A program made the translations under genes and the position numbers. A stretch of DNA of 64,000 bases from Marchantia polymorpha subsp. ruderalis (Eukaryota > Streptophyta > Marchantiopsida > Marchantiales > Marchantiaceae), in contig AP031356.1 of NCBI GenBank assembly GCA_037833965.1, positions 10,872,501-10,936,500 on the forward strand, written 5' to 3'. Shown piece after piece: positions 45,991 to 59,503 of this stretch; within the stretch, counting starts at the first letter, position 1; each line of letters begins with the position of its first letter. The notes under the pieces were generated by a model. That model made no database searches, had not been told where the DNA came from, and saw nothing but the letters and a program-made list of their open reading frames with translations.

Positions 45991-48900
45991 CCTCCTAGCC
46001 CACTAGCAAGACATGATGAGCCTGGAAGTAGTTTTTGCTCTCCTCGTGAATAAACAAGTAAATAGCAAAGGGCTGTTGGTAAATGACAGAAATGAATCCC
46101 CTCTAAAAAACACCATCCTGGGGTACATTCACCTCCTCAACATGAATGCGTCCCAAGCTGAAAGATAATATTACACAAAATAATATAAAATAAAATAAAA
46201 TTATCGATATTTTTTTAAACAACTTCGCTCTCACCCATGAAATATTTTTGCTCAGCTTCGAGCGGAAAAAATTTGGTTTTAATTCTCTGGATTCCGGACC
46301 AGGAGGTCGGTTGCTGCTTAGGAATGAAACCTCGAAGCGCCCTCGAAGGTGCTAGGCGAGTTGACTTGCCTTGACTTCGAAAGTGGGGAGGGGCCACTGG
46401 AACCAATTGCGCTTTGGAGGCTCAAAGGGGGCTCCCCATTGGCGCCATTTCAACGCCTGAGCGTCGAGGGGCCTACAGGCGCACTTAGGACATCATGCCG
46501 AGGGTCGGCCTGATATCATTGCACGATAAAGACCGATGGGCTGACGGTCAGAGCCCGATCGTACTGTCTGCTCTTCATCATGAGAAGGATTCATCTTCCT
46601 TTGAGAAGGACCCTCATGCTCTCTAGAGAGAAGCAGTCCGGACTTCCTCTCTCCCTTGCGTCGTCTTGGGGCTCCATAAGGCAGGGATCATTTCTTCTAT
46701 TCTAGACAAGGCTGTTATCTATAAGAAAGGACCAAATAAATAAGTAATAATATAAAATGTCCAGACCCATCGTCGATGCTTACGAATAAGAAAAAAAAAC
46801 AGTTACTATTAGTTACGCGCCGTAATATTGTCATTGAAAATGTTATCCACAACACATACGATATGGTATATATCATAATTAAAAGCAATGCATATTATGC
46901 CTCAACAACTTGTGCGATGGTTCTGCTCTAAATAGCGTCTTTTTGTGTTTTTTTGGGGTGTGTTTTGGAGCGATAATAAAACTTTGAATACAATTAGATT
47001 CAGAACTTATATATGGGGTATGGGTAGTGCAAGCCAGCTGCTTTCGAGAGGGAATGTGCATTTTTCTGCACAAGTAGAAATAATACTGAAGGGGGAGAAA
47101 ACGTGGTCCTTTGCAGTAGGATGTTTCAGAGGATTGGTAGGAGGAGGAATAAAAATTGGTCAAATCATGCGCACCAAGAGTTGCTCGTGACATGAAAGGC
47201 TGTGACGTAGCACACCTCGAGAAATTCTGGAACAGTGGCCAACCAAGGCTAGAGAAGACCAGTCTAAAGAGCAAATGAAAGAGATGGCTGATCAGTGAGT
47301 CTCTTTCGCATTTCATGACCTTGTTTATTCAACAACACTCAACCTTTCTAGCAGGCAAATCGTAAACATCAGTCCTTAACAAGCATCACCACCAGCGACT
47401 TTTCTCACTTTGTAACAATGCCATCTCGTTGGATGTAGACCTTTCTGTTGATGTCTACAATAACTTCGACAAAATGATAGCGATTGGATAAGTAGGCCAT
47501 CATTTAAAAAATGGTTCTCCGTCCCAGCTGAAATTCCCCAAAAGCAAGCTTCACTACCCTAACTTTCAAACCTTGCTTAGGAAGATTGAAACCAATAGTT
47601 GTATCTGGACAAATGATGAGAAAAACCTTAGTGTTCTTACGCTGCATAATTCTTTGCTGAAGATTCCAGAGCGGGATAATATCAGGTGGATTGATCACTA
47701 CCAACCTCCGAAGAAGGTGCCTAGTGTCCCAAGGCCTCTAGTCGTAACGATCCGCCATATGGACCAAAAGAACTTTTCCGACATTTAAAAAAAAAGGTGA
47801 AATCAATTCGCTTGCTGCTGTGCTGGACTTCGATGCTCCTTTTATTTTCCTTCATAGTGTTGACGAGCCCTGATGCTTTCAATGCTTCTAAGGCTCGATA
47901 AGGAGTAGATGAGTTAGAGCGTTGCTCCAGCTGACAGTTTTGTCAAGGTGGTCAGTGGCACCTCTGTGCACACTCACTGCTTCACTTGTACAGTGCGTCT
48001 GTCCTTGTGTCTCCAGACAAAAAGTTGCCATCTTCACCACGACCATCAAGCATCGTCACATGGGATCCTTGCACAGAAGTGAGGCAAACTAAATTACAAG
48101 CGACAATCCAATCGCAGCCGGTATCATTGAAACATTCCCTTTTTCCTCTATATGGGCACTCGTGGGTGTTACTGCCGGAATAAAGACATTACCCTGTGCG
48201 GTAGTCAGTCTTTCCCATAACCCCAGGTCACCCTGCTGCTCCCAAGGTTGCTTGAGGAAACTTATTGTGCTTTTCTGACACACGTGAATAATGAGTTGCT
48301 TTTCAACCTGTACATTTGTCTAGCCCTTGCTCGACGCTTTGTAAGTGTACCTTTTCGCTCCAATTGCATAAATCATAAATGACTCAGATAATCCTAGATG
48401 CAGACCCCGGGTTAGTGCAACTCTCCGTTCAACTGCACAAACTTATAAGTAGTTTCAAAAGCGAGGCTAGTCCCGAGGGGTTGCGGATAAAGACAATCGA
48501 TTGTAGTTTACACAAGCTAAATTTGATACGATGAGACTCAGCATTTACTTTTGTCCACTCATCGACATGACATTGTGATTTTTCGAGCTCGATCTCAAAC
48601 TTAGATGCACTAAAGTTCCATGTTAGTCTTAGTTCTGGTGCGAGACCATGGATATTGAGGGAATGATGGTATGTCTTATTCGAGACTCGGTTCGGTTGTA
48701 ACTTTCTTTGGTTCGAGATGGAACATTTGATTATCCGTCCTCACGGATAGGCGAAGATTATAGGAGCAACAATAACGAATGTATCCGAATGTATAAGGTT
48801 AAGTATGAAGTCATTCTATTATTCGTTTAGCAATGGAAGTATGTATGCACATACAAACAACATCTGTACATATGATTTGAGGTGTTCCTGATAGGGGAGC

Positions 48901-50418
48901 TTTTCATACTAGTTCCTCTACTCGCTTTTGACTAAATATATCTCCAAAATCTATTGTATTAGTTACTTTGGAACTTACTACATTGGCTTACACTGTCCAA
49001 TCATTACCAAGTATCCGTGTACATTCGTGTTTTAGGCAGACAGTTAACTACAATGGGAAAACAATCACATTGCGATGCTAGTCGGTGGATGACTTTATGG
49101 GGTCTTCACTGTAATACATTTCGGAGGTGTGTTTCGTGCACGAGAAAGAAAATCGGTGGGAAGGATTGACAACAATAACAGCTTTGATACAACAGAAAGT
49201 CAACCTTGTGCAACTTCGAAATTCCATCCATTCATCCACCAACCCACCAACTCCGAGATCTTGCCTTCAGATACGCAGGCCATGACATCAACCAAAGCCG
49301 CTTTCGTTGACCTTGAGAGACGATGAGCTTAACAGTACGTCGTCCCAATTGCACACCCATATATTTACAAGGATTCTCATTCCAGATCATTAGTGTGACA
49401 GACAAGTCGACACGGGGAGTAAAGACCGATGATGATCACGGTGCAAACCCGCCATGGACCTGTGAGAGGTACATGGCAAAGCGTCCTTGATCTGGATGAG
49501 ATCTGGATGGGACTTGGTGCTGGCGGACCTTTCTGATCCGAAAGCCGAGCATTCAGGAGCGAGCCTGTGCTGGAGATTCATCATGAGATACAGAAGCCCA
49601 GCCGAACAGATGAACTGCAACTATGATCGATACGATCACCGTCTGCCATGTTCGGGGGTGGTGGATTTGTACCGTGGTGTGCAAACTGGATCCAGCCAGT
49701 CGTGTTGATAAGTTCAGCACCGAGTGATAAGCAAGGGCTTCTCTGGTTGCAGGAGTACTTCGCATCATGGAAGCAACGATTCCGTTGGCAGGAGGCAGCT
49801 AGCTCTCAGATTCGTTCCCTCGCCCCTCAGATGACAAACTCCCGAGCCTGCCAGAAGAGAAGCGAACTGCTGATATGGCAGGACTTCCCCAGTGGACTTG
49901 GCCAGAGAGACGTGGCCAGAGGGATAACAAGTTATACACCCCCAACCCCATCCCTACCCACTGTACGTATTGACTCTGGACCCTCTGGAAACTGGAGCAA
50001 TGATTTGCTCTGATAGATTCTGGAATCTGGAAGCCGGGCGAGTACAGTGTGAGCTGTCCGAGCCCGCACACTGGGACCAAGTACATAATGAATGAGAAGC
50101 TGAACTGAAGTTCTGGAAAAAGGTCACAGGGCCACACATGGAGCACGCGCTCAGAGCCCAGGCTGAAGCTCGAGCTCGATCTCAGCTCCTGGTAGAAGAC
50201 AGGATGGAATCAACACAAAGTCAAAGGAGTTTATGGATGCAGGAAGAATCAAAGCCTACAGGGCCACTACAGATTCCAACAGTTCTGATTGGGGAGCCGT
50301 CATCCATAGGTCCGGGACTTCGGGCTCAGCCTAGATACGTCTACTCTCGAGCTGCACTGCACTGTGCCATTGACTTCTCGGGACGAGTTCACACCACAGA
50401 GTCCACCTCGAGTGAGAG

Positions 50419-50492
50419 CCACCACCACCACCACCACCACCATCTTGACAGTGAGGGCCCGTAGCCTCGTTGCCTGATTGATTGATTGATTG
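50419..50492. repeat. CCA and TTGA microsatellites
   Basis: (CCA)n at 50,419-50,441 followed by (TGAT)n at about 50,475-50,492. The histidine or tryptophan runs in overlapping frames come from the CCA repeat. Confidence 0.9.
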
Positions 50493-51257
50493 TGTTTCCC
50501 ATGTCTGAGGAGAAGGGTAAAGTACCGTGAGCGGCTTCCGGCTGCCTCCCAGTCAAGCAAGCTCCCTCCGCGTGAGTGCACTCATGACTGAGTAGAGCTA
50601 GCCACAGAAAAGTGGTTGTCATGTCATTTGAGTTGTCCGAAGGCCCTGCCCACAGTCTGAAGCTTCCCTTCCAGCTTCTCCAGCTTCCTTCCTCCCACAA
50701 CCTGGCTGGCTGGCTGGGCGGCCTGTCTCGATGGCATAACACGACACATCCTGGTCTAAAGGGTCCCATATCAACTCTGTCGTGGGATTCATCTGCTGTT
50801 GACGTCGTAAAATTGTATAATCGCTGCTGGCTACGACTTTTGGACAAGTTCAGAAGCGATGACCGGTGTGGAGCTCCATGGCTGAACCAGTAGTGTCCTT
50901 GTGGTGGAACGATGAAGAACAAAGCAGTAGGACTCTGCAGACGTAGGAGGCGAGAGGCGTTTGATTGTAGGTAGAGCACTACATCAGACTTACATCAGTC
51001 ACAACGATCAGTCGACACGTCGACGATTACAGCTGATGACCCAGAACTGTCCTCGCACAGCAGTCTTATAGAATGTTCAAGTTGGAACTCGCTTGCGATC
51101 ACAGCCACCCACTGAACGAGGTTCGGGAGGTAGGTCGGTCAGGGTACTTCAGCAAAAAAGCTAACCTAGAGTCGGTTAAAGTGTCAAAGGCGAGACGAAA
51201 AGTATCATGTGAAAGATCATTTGGGCGTCACTAAAGCAAATGGGAAGAATACAAGGA

Positions 51258-51290
51258 ATTCTTGAGTGCAAAACTTTAGCACTCAAGAAT
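51258..51290. repeat. 12-bp perfect hairpin
   Basis: Arms 51,258-51,269 and 51,279-51,290 (ATTCTTGAGTGC and its complement), 9-nt loop. Confidence 0.85.
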
Positions 51291-54200
51291 AAAATTGTCG
51301 ATACTTTCAACTGATCCTGAAGACTGAGCATGAAGTGGTGTGTACTTTCACTTTCAGTAGCAGTTGGCAATAATCTACTGTGACTTGGATCTTCTGTACT
51401 TGGTGTAGGGATATACAAAGATCCGTTTCTCAGCAACTCTGGGCTGTTATAAGGGTCAAGCGTCACTTCAGACTGAAGTCGCTTGACCACGGTTGTAAAT
51501 CTAAGTATCCTCGTAAACTCGAAATTACCCCATAGTATGGAGATGCCACACCTTCTGTGTATCCTCAGTTCATGTTAACGATCTCGACAGAAGATGGAGG
51601 TCTGTGTGTACACGTTGTGAGAGGACTGAAATTCTGAGAAACACGGTCCAAACCAATTTGAGCTTGTGCCCGTCACATAGAAATCGATGTAAGAGAAGAT
51701 CCTGACATCAACTTTGTGGCTACTCTGCATAAAACACATGCTGATCTAGCAAGACGGACTTTGCGTATTAAACAGCGAATTCACAGGATTTGTCACGTTA
51801 CCCTCCAGCTCACATGTTCGTATCAGGTAATTAATTACTCACGCGAATGTTTGAATAAGACTTTCTCCGATACGGACTGGCGTGCTGGAAACAGAAACGA
51901 CAGATGTGCAATACTTCGACACCAATTCTATTTACAAAACATACAGTTGCAGAAATACATAGGTTTGAGATAAAAGAAGCGGTGTGACTGGCATGGCTGG
52001 TCACTTTATAAAGTATAACAAGAGTACAATCCATGCACAGAGAAAATGGTTGCTATCGCACAAGACCAATGTTGAATATGTTGGGTACAATCAGACCCTG
52101 GTGACGCGAGTTGAACCTTATGCATTCGGTTTCTCTGAACAGTGTTGGGTCCAAGCCTCGAGTCCAAGACGCTGGCATCAGAATGCTCTTCACAGGTTCA
52201 AGAATCTGCAAACCATCTGCCAATTATCGTAAGCTGATTACAAGACTTGGTTGGCTAGATCTGGTGACCTCTGCAATCTTTAAAGCAGAGAGACTTTCAA
52301 CCGCTACACTCGATATCAGAGACCTAAAAAACATAGATGCTTTCAATCGTATATGAACTTGAGGAAAATCTTATATAACGGATCAACCGCCAACTAATAA
52401 TGGTGAACAGATTGCTTCGTGTTGAAAAAATCTCCCTTCACGAGAGATGGCTAAACCAGGATGAAGACTCACGAACGGGTATGCCTGCTTTCCTGCAGAC
52501 CTTGTAGATCCAGGAGGTAAGGAGCTTCCTTACATTAAAGGCACAGAGCTGCAACATGAGATTGCAAGGAGTGGTTCATGACAGTCCTGATGGAGGTTAG
52601 ATACCAGTTTTGCATTTGCTTAATATCCACCTCTCAGATAACGCAGACCTCTAGAAACTCCGGAAGATGCTACATGGCTTGCTTTCTTCGAGCTTCCCTT
52701 ACCCGGGTCCTTCCAGATGTTATAGAAAGATGATGAAGAGAGCTCCTCTCTTGAATTAGGCATGTCATTGCTACTTGAAGAGTCTCGCTATCAACTTGGT
52801 ATCAAGTCCAAGAGAAAGTATTTGTGACTAGAACGAAGCCTAGAGAGGACAACCTCTTCTTATTATTAATAAATGCCTTCTCAGCTGTACAGTAAGTCAC
52901 CTACTTAGTTAGCAGGAAGTATACTCGGTTTATCGTCCCTTTTATTCGATGCGTCCATCGTCACTTTACTTAGCTATCTGTGTTCACCAGAAAATAAAAA
53001 TTTGCAATTTTTCTACGAAAAAAAACCAGTGACAACTGTTACATGAAGAAGACGAGTAAACATGAGAAGGAGAATAATGATCTCCGAGTTTCTCATCGCG
53101 CCGGGCAATACACCATCGCTGTGCGGTGTGGTCAGATCCTCATAAACAGTTAGCTGATAATGGTCGTGACATTCAGTTGGTATCTGGTGGTTCTCCTCAT
53201 TCGAAGTCTTTGATACTCTGCACAAGTTGTAGAGTCAGTTCAAAATGAAAAGATTGAGATGTGAAGATTCTCTAAGAGCTTACAGAACACGTACTTGGTA
53301 AGTGGAGCTTGAGCTTCTTCAATTTCGACAAATATCTATTCAAAATCCAGATCACTTTGACTTGCTTTGAAGATACCGTTATTTCATCATTATGTAAATG
53401 AGTCTTTGATCTTAGAGGTCTCATCTGAGAAACTGAGTTGTACTTGGTGCAAGGATGAGGCAATTATTGATCTCTTGCCTTAAACATTCTCAATATCACT
53501 AGTATAGCAGCACTGTCGATAATTACCACAAGAAATGGCTTGTTTGTTGTTATATTGGTTCAATAGGCAATTGTAGTTTTTGTTTATAACAGATTAACAG
53601 CCCAACCGAATTATCTGAAATGCTATTAACCTAATAGGATTAAAACTGGGTACTCTAGTATCTGATAAAATCTACTGAAGTCCAGCTAAATCAACTGAAA
53701 CAAGAGAGAAGTGAAATAATGAAGAATCTCTTGCCTGATATATTTGCCTCAAGGGCTAGTCTGCCCACAACAGTCTTATAGAGTCAAGATGTTTTTCTCC
53801 TCAATCAATAGATGTCAATACAAGCAATATCAACCTGTTAATCTGATCTGAGAAGAGACCAAAATAAATAATAACAGCGAAGCAAAAGCTCATGAGAGAT
53901 TCTAAACACAGCTTCAGCTAGGTCTACAGTTCTGAAGCTAACCGTATTAGCCCACAGCGTGTTCCAAGCCCGTAAAACCACCGTTGCTGCAAAACTTTAA
54001 GTCCTATAGATTGGTAGCTGCACAGACTGAGCTACACGATTCCAAAGTTGAGACTCGACTCACTTCAGAACACAAGAGCAGATTAATATTTTGAAAAATC
54101 ATGAGAGAATTTTCATTACGCACATTTACACCCCTATCAAGCCAATAAATTAGTCATTACCACTCTACCTGACACTAATTCTGCATATTTCATATCATTC

Positions 54201-54517
54201 TCACCTCAAAACTCCATAGTTTTTTCTTATTCACATTCACCAAATAAAATAATTTCATTAACATTCTTCATAAACATCTCATTCATCACTCCATTTAAAC
54301 TCAATGTTAAAAATCCCTTAACGGTGTCTTATCTATAACAGCTTTCACTCAACTCAAGTTTGGACTCCCACTCAATGTTATTCTTTGATATCTGCAGCAG
54401 TTTTGTGTTTTGTAATGGGTACTGGTACTTTATACACAGCGTTACTTTCCTTATACCCAAGCGTGTCTTCCACATACAAATCTGCTAAATTCGAAGGAGG
54501 GAAATCGGTTGAGATTT

Positions 54518-54551
54518 TGAGCACAGGATAGCAGCGGCTATCCTGTGCTCA
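54518..54551. repeat. 15-bp perfect hairpin, 4-nt loop
   Basis: Arms 54,518-54,532 and 54,537-54,551 (TGAGCACAGGATAGC and its complement), loop AGCG. No T-run follows and no gene is adjacent. Confidence 0.92.
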
Positions 54552-55116
54552 GCGGCCCTGGTTTTCCCCAAACCTGTTCAATGTTTGCGACCGGAAATTT
54601 TCAAATATTGTTCTAAATTTGCAAATATTCTCAAATTCTCTTACAGCTTAGGTGAGAATTTTTTTGGGGTCAATTTTGTAAATCCAGTGTATCCTGTCTT
54701 AAATCTTGCTTCCATGACCCTTTCCAGCTTTCAGAAGATGCTTGCAAAGCATCCGTAAATGACTAAAATCTATAAACTATATTTCTTTATCAGCAATGAA
54801 TTGTTCAGGATCTTTCCCCCATCTGTACAATTGTGAGTAGTTTGCCATCTCAATAAAAAAAAATCAATGAACTGCAATTTCGTGATCAGAACTTTTCGCC
54901 TAGTTTGTCTGTATCTTCCATCCTCAATTGCTCGATTGAAATTTGATTTAGCTAAATTGACACATTTGAAAAAGAGCATGTTCAAACTGGCTATGTTGCA
55001 GTGTCTGCATCGAGCAAGGCTCCGACTTTGTCCTCATTAAACACGAACATCTACGTCTCTCCATTTCCGCTGTCTGCAGGAGGATCAATCAAAACTTCAC
55101 AGTCTAATGTTTACAA

Positions 55117-55146
55117 TCAGGCCATGACTTCCTAGTCATGGCCTGA
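55117..55146. repeat. 13-bp perfect hairpin, 4-nt loop
   Basis: Arms 55,117-55,129 and 55,134-55,146 (TCAGGCCATGACT and its complement), loop TCCT. Confidence 0.92.
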
Positions 55147-55884
55147 CTGTCGAAGCTTCAAACTGAAAGTCACAATCTAATCTAGTAGCAGCTATGGCCT
55201 GTCCTCCATGGAAGCAAGAATCTGACAGTTGCCCATAGTCCCATGCTCAAAACCTGCTAGCAAGGGCGAAATTATAATGTCTGCATCATGTACAAGCTGG
55301 TTCTCACTGATACCAATGAGAACTGTCCTGCCACACAATTTTACACCCGCATTCAGCGTTTTAGAACATTCTATATTACCGAGAGAAAATACGTAAGTTA
55401 TTCTCTGAGTGCCTCGTATACTTGGCAAGTTGAAAGGCAGTAAAATACCTGTGGGACTTCTTTGAATGTTCGTCTGAAACATTAAACCGAAAACTACACC
55501 GAGGGAGCTGAATTTTTTTCGTTCGAACTAAATTTAAATTGGCACATACGATTAGAGAAACCACGCTTTTTCTATTGAAGACATCTCCATATTGATTAAG
55601 GTCAGAAAGACTTGCGAATTCGACTGGCTGTCAAATTTCGTCGAGCAGAGGGGACGAGAACAGGCTTTACTTCAAGGACCTGGCCACAGAAGCCACCTTG
55701 ACGCAGCTCACTGTCAGGATTTCTTCCTTTCTGCTTCTTCGTCCTTCTCTCTGTATGTCGACACCACTTCGTCTGATATTCGATAAAGCTGTTTAGTATC
55801 TGGATTGTGGAATTTCTTTCGTCTCTGGTGCGTTTCCTTGGTCTCCGAGAGGATGGTCCTTCTCCCCTTCCTTGGTCTCCGAGA

Positions 55885-57126
55885 GAATCGGAACATTGAG
55901 GAATCGCTCGTGCATGAAAGTCTCGGTTTCGTCCCACAGCTTTGGGTCTCGACTGAAGGCCCAGACGTTCACGAACAAGGAGCTGTGCTTCGGAATATCG
56001 TAGCCCCCTTGGGTGGTCTGCTCCTCGTTCATTCTCGGGACCAGAAGTGGTATCGTCGGATGAAGACGGAGAGTTTCTTCGATTACAGCCTCAAGATATG
56101 ATAGTTTGGGAATATCTGCCTCAGTCATAGGGCGATCCCTTCCCACCACTTCGTCGAGCTCCTTCTGTAAATTGGCCATTTTGTCAGGATTGCGAATAAG
56201 CTGCATCGAAGCCCATTGTGTTGTGGCCGAGGTTGAATCCGTTGCTGCCAGAAACACGTCCTGCATGCACACATGTTTACTTCTGGCGGATCAGCGCCAC
56301 AGTTTGTCTCTCATGTACAAATGATCACCACGATCAGTGCTTTAATAAAGAGAACCAAGCGCAGGTGGTTGGAAATGGAAATGATGATTTCCTGTTGGAA
56401 GTGTTGTGTAGGAGGATACTTGTAAAAATCCGATTTGGCTCTTCGCCTGACACATTTCTTTTTCATACATACATACATAGAAGACAAGACACTGAGGTTC
56501 ATCAGAACCTGATTTGAAATGGCTTTCTCCAAAATCTGAACATGGACTGAAAAAGGAATTTTGCATTCGTCGCTGATATGCTTTTGATACGACTCGTAGC
56601 ACCTGTAATTAAAATTTGGAATCTACTGATTGAACGTGCAATTGAGTCAGAGCCTCGAGAATTCTGTACTTCAAAAAGATTTCTGCACCAGGGATGGTGA
56701 TCACAGGGAGTGAACCAAAGCGCTGGCTGAAAGCTAGATTCTGTATGTAGGCTTCACCACGATATATGAGATCTGCATTTTTTCTAGCTTCCTTTTCTAA
56801 CGATTTTCCGTAAGGCAATAACCGTGAATCCGAACAGGGTTTAATGAATTTGAGACCGTATATTCTCCAAGGACATTTGAGTACTCAAGTTATTGCAAAA
56901 CCTACTAAGGTAGTGCCCATAATAGCGGTATCCGAAAGCTTGTTCTTGCCTTGCTAGCAACACATCCACAGAAGCCATGGTCTTCCGCGACGACTGCTTG
57001 CCTTCGGACTCGGCTCCGGCCTGCTTATGTTCGTCGACCAGAATTCTCAGAATGTTTTCTTGCCTGCGATGAAGCTCCTTGAATGCGCTTGTCAGACCTT
57101 GCGGATCCAGCCAGCTCAGATCTGAT
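55885..57126 (-). pseudogene. Cytochrome P450 fragment (CYP71-clan-like), two exons, no heme loop
   Basis: Exon A (57,126 to about 56,902) encodes SDLSWLDPQGLTSAFKELHR and a following EHK stretch, the F-G helix region of microsomal plant P450s. Exon B starts at 56,260, right after a CAG acceptor, with DVFLAATDSTSATTQWA (I helix, oxygen-activating A-A-T-D-S). It continues with EETLRLHP (K helix ExxR) and FMHERFLN in place of the usual PERF. The intron lies exactly where CYP71-clan genes have theirs. Homology ends near 55,885 in a short local duplication, and the FxxGxRxCxG heme loop is missing, as is the N-terminal anchor half. It cannot make an active enzyme. The frame at 56,609-56,818 lies in the intron and is unassigned. 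Confidence 0.85.
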
Positions 57127-58999
57127 CTGCACAATTAGAATAACAGAGTTTCTTTCAGAACAAAAACATCAAGATATTACTTTCTGAGTTTAGTAAATAA
57201 AACTTATATTTCATCTCAGTTCATATTTGTGATAGATAAAATGAGAATTAACAAATAGTTTATCCTGTCGTTTTATATCACCAAGTCTGCTTTGGGTTGA
57301 TAGATCCAAGCATTGTCAAGTTCTTTTATCTTTATTTCAGATTTTCGAGATTTATTGGAACAATAGAATTGGCTATCGCATGAGGTTCAAAATTTCTTCA
57401 TATATTCATATCAAAAACAATTTTGCAAACACTGCTCCAGTTTGATTACACAACATGTCTCAACGAAATATTAGCTAAATATTTGGATGCAATCACCTAT
57501 TGATAACTTCATGAAACTCCAGCTTGCACTCCCGTATCAATCTATAGTCCACAAGGTGTAGACTTTAGTTCGGCTACCAAATATTAACTAAATATCTTGA
57601 CGCTACCTGTATTTTGACAATACTGGAAGTAGGTGATTGCAATGGAATAATATCTCAATGTTCGATACAATTTTTTAGGTTTGTCCATAAGAACCTAGCA
57701 TAACAAAGATAACGTGTATTGTATTTTAGAAAATGCTTACATTTCAATGCTTGTTTTTGTCTGCATTTCATACTTTGTTTTCCATTTCGAAATCACTCAT
57801 CTTTACAATTTCAAAATCCCAAGTGTCAAATTTTCCAAATTAAATTATACCACTACCAACCCATCACTAGATGGGTTGGTAGTGGTATTAGTGGTAGATT
57901 AGCGGTAGATTCATTTTTTTATTAATTCCGAATTGAATAAATAACAGATTCTGAAATCAAAACGAATATTTCTTAACTATAAAGATTTTTCAATATATGT
58001 CATGGAGAATTGTTCAACTTCTCTCCTACAAATGTTATTCTATAGTTTTTGATCTATTATTTTTGTTTCAATTCTTTATTTTTAATCTAACAATGTTTCA
58101 ACCTATAAGATTAGATTCCAATCCAGTTGATTATTTTTCCCCTTCCATCATCTAACACTAGATGTATCAAAAACAGAACCAACATAACAAATTTGATACC
58201 ATTCTAAACATCTAATTCTCCCACTATTAAATTGACCATTGGATCATCTTGCAATTTATTCCCAGTGTTAAGTATTACATTTAAGAATGATTCAACGATT
58301 TAGATCATACTTTTCATAAATATTAAATTTCTATCAATTGCACAAACTTCCGGCCGCCTTTTATGTTTTAGATAGAAGAAATTGGTTTAAATTGGATTTC
58401 CAGTTTCAGAAATACTCTAGTATATATGTGACGTCTATCCAATCCACAATGGAGTCCGTAGTTTGATCCTTGATGTAAAAATGAAAAGAAGGAAGAGAGA
58501 GCGTAGCAATTTGTAGCTGGGATGCCGACGCGGATAGTGCAAACGGGAATGGGCTTGGAGCTGTGCGGAAGAAATCAAAGGCTTTTGAATTTGAAGTCCA
58601 TGGGAGCTGTTGTTGTTCCTCTAGGTGCTAATGACCATCTAGTTGAAATTCTTGTGATTGTTTTGAATACAAGATTGCAAAAGAGAACAAGAAATTTGCA
58701 TACTGTGTTCTCTTTCATAACGAGCAAAGAAACTTACACTTGAAACATTTGTATCAATTAAGGCCGAAGTAGTAACATTTTCAGGTCTGGAGGAGTATTG
58801 TATAACTAGTGCCTTCACATACCAATGTTTATGCACGCTATCGTATCAGATTATTCCACTCAACACTAACCTCTTGTGGAAACTTCTTTCTCCATAGTGT
58901 CATCACTCGAGCCACGTCTCTTTGAGACTATGAGCTAGATATATTTCCATTTGGTTTTTACTAATTCAAGAGCATTTTCTTATCTAAATGTTAAATTAA
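57127..58999. other. AT-rich DNA, hairpin, no gene
   Basis: No P450 N-terminal exon or other gene was found. It contains the hairpin at 57,847-57,888 and is otherwise AT-rich. Confidence 0.45.
57847..57888. repeat. 19-bp perfect hairpin, 4-nt loop
   Basis: Arms 57,847-57,865 and 57,870-57,888 (ATACCACTACCAACCCATC and its complement), loop ACTA. Confidence 0.93.
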
Positions 59000-59503
59000 T
59001 CAAGACCGTGGTACCCAAAGGGTCAAAAGGCTTAAAAACACAAAACAAACAATCCAATTCCAACATAAGAGAGAATCAAAAGAACAACTCTAGCTAGTGC
59101 CAAGAGCACTAGATTGATAACTAATAACATCCCTAATGTAATAAATTACATCATAAGGTTTAAACTAAAGCAAAGAATCAAAACTCTCAACAACAATTTT
59201 ATGAGTCATTATAATCTCTATATATCTAGTATTAGTAAGAAACACATACTCTTCATTCTCAACATTTCTCCCATTATATAGTTTACAAATCCGTTCTCTT
59301 CTATTCCAAGCCTATAAGATATTGTTCTATGACTCACAATAATATGATGTAGAGATCTCTACAACAAGGTATCATTGCTCACAATAAATAAACATAGGAT
59401 TCATATGAAGTTGATAAAACTACATTTTTGGTGATTTGTTTTCTCCAAATGATGTTGAGAAATTACTCTTTACTAGACTCGCAAAGTACCATAGTTTGCA
59501 AAT
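59000..59503 (-). mobile_element. 5'-truncated LINE copy
   Basis: Matches the 3' 540 bp of the LINE at 26,731-32,210 in the same orientation, from CAAGACCGTGGTACCCAAAG (3' end) to GCAAATCCCAATCTAT (5' break), with many substitutions. 5' truncation is the usual result of incomplete target-primed reverse transcription. Older than the larger copy, judging by its decay. Confidence 0.9.

Larger units (their letters stand above)
45991..55790. other. Long interval without identifiable genes
   Basis: Nearly 10 kb of mixed composition. Short frames on both strands carry no domain I recognise. Local features are a (CCA)n run at 50,419-50,441, a (TTGA)n run at about 50,475-50,492, and three near-perfect hairpins listed separately. 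A gene of many small exons could be missed here. Confidence 0.4.

Noticed and set aside
50300..50979. Minus frames with a tryptophan or valine run
   Set aside because: The run comes from the CCA microsatellite; the flanks have no domain and several frames overlap.
54518..54551. Intrinsic transcription terminator
   Set aside because: No T-run follows, no gene is adjacent and the sequence is eukaryotic.
56609..56818. Additional P450 exon
   Set aside because: It lies within the intron between the I-helix exon and the preceding exon, and its text does not match the P450 segment expected there.
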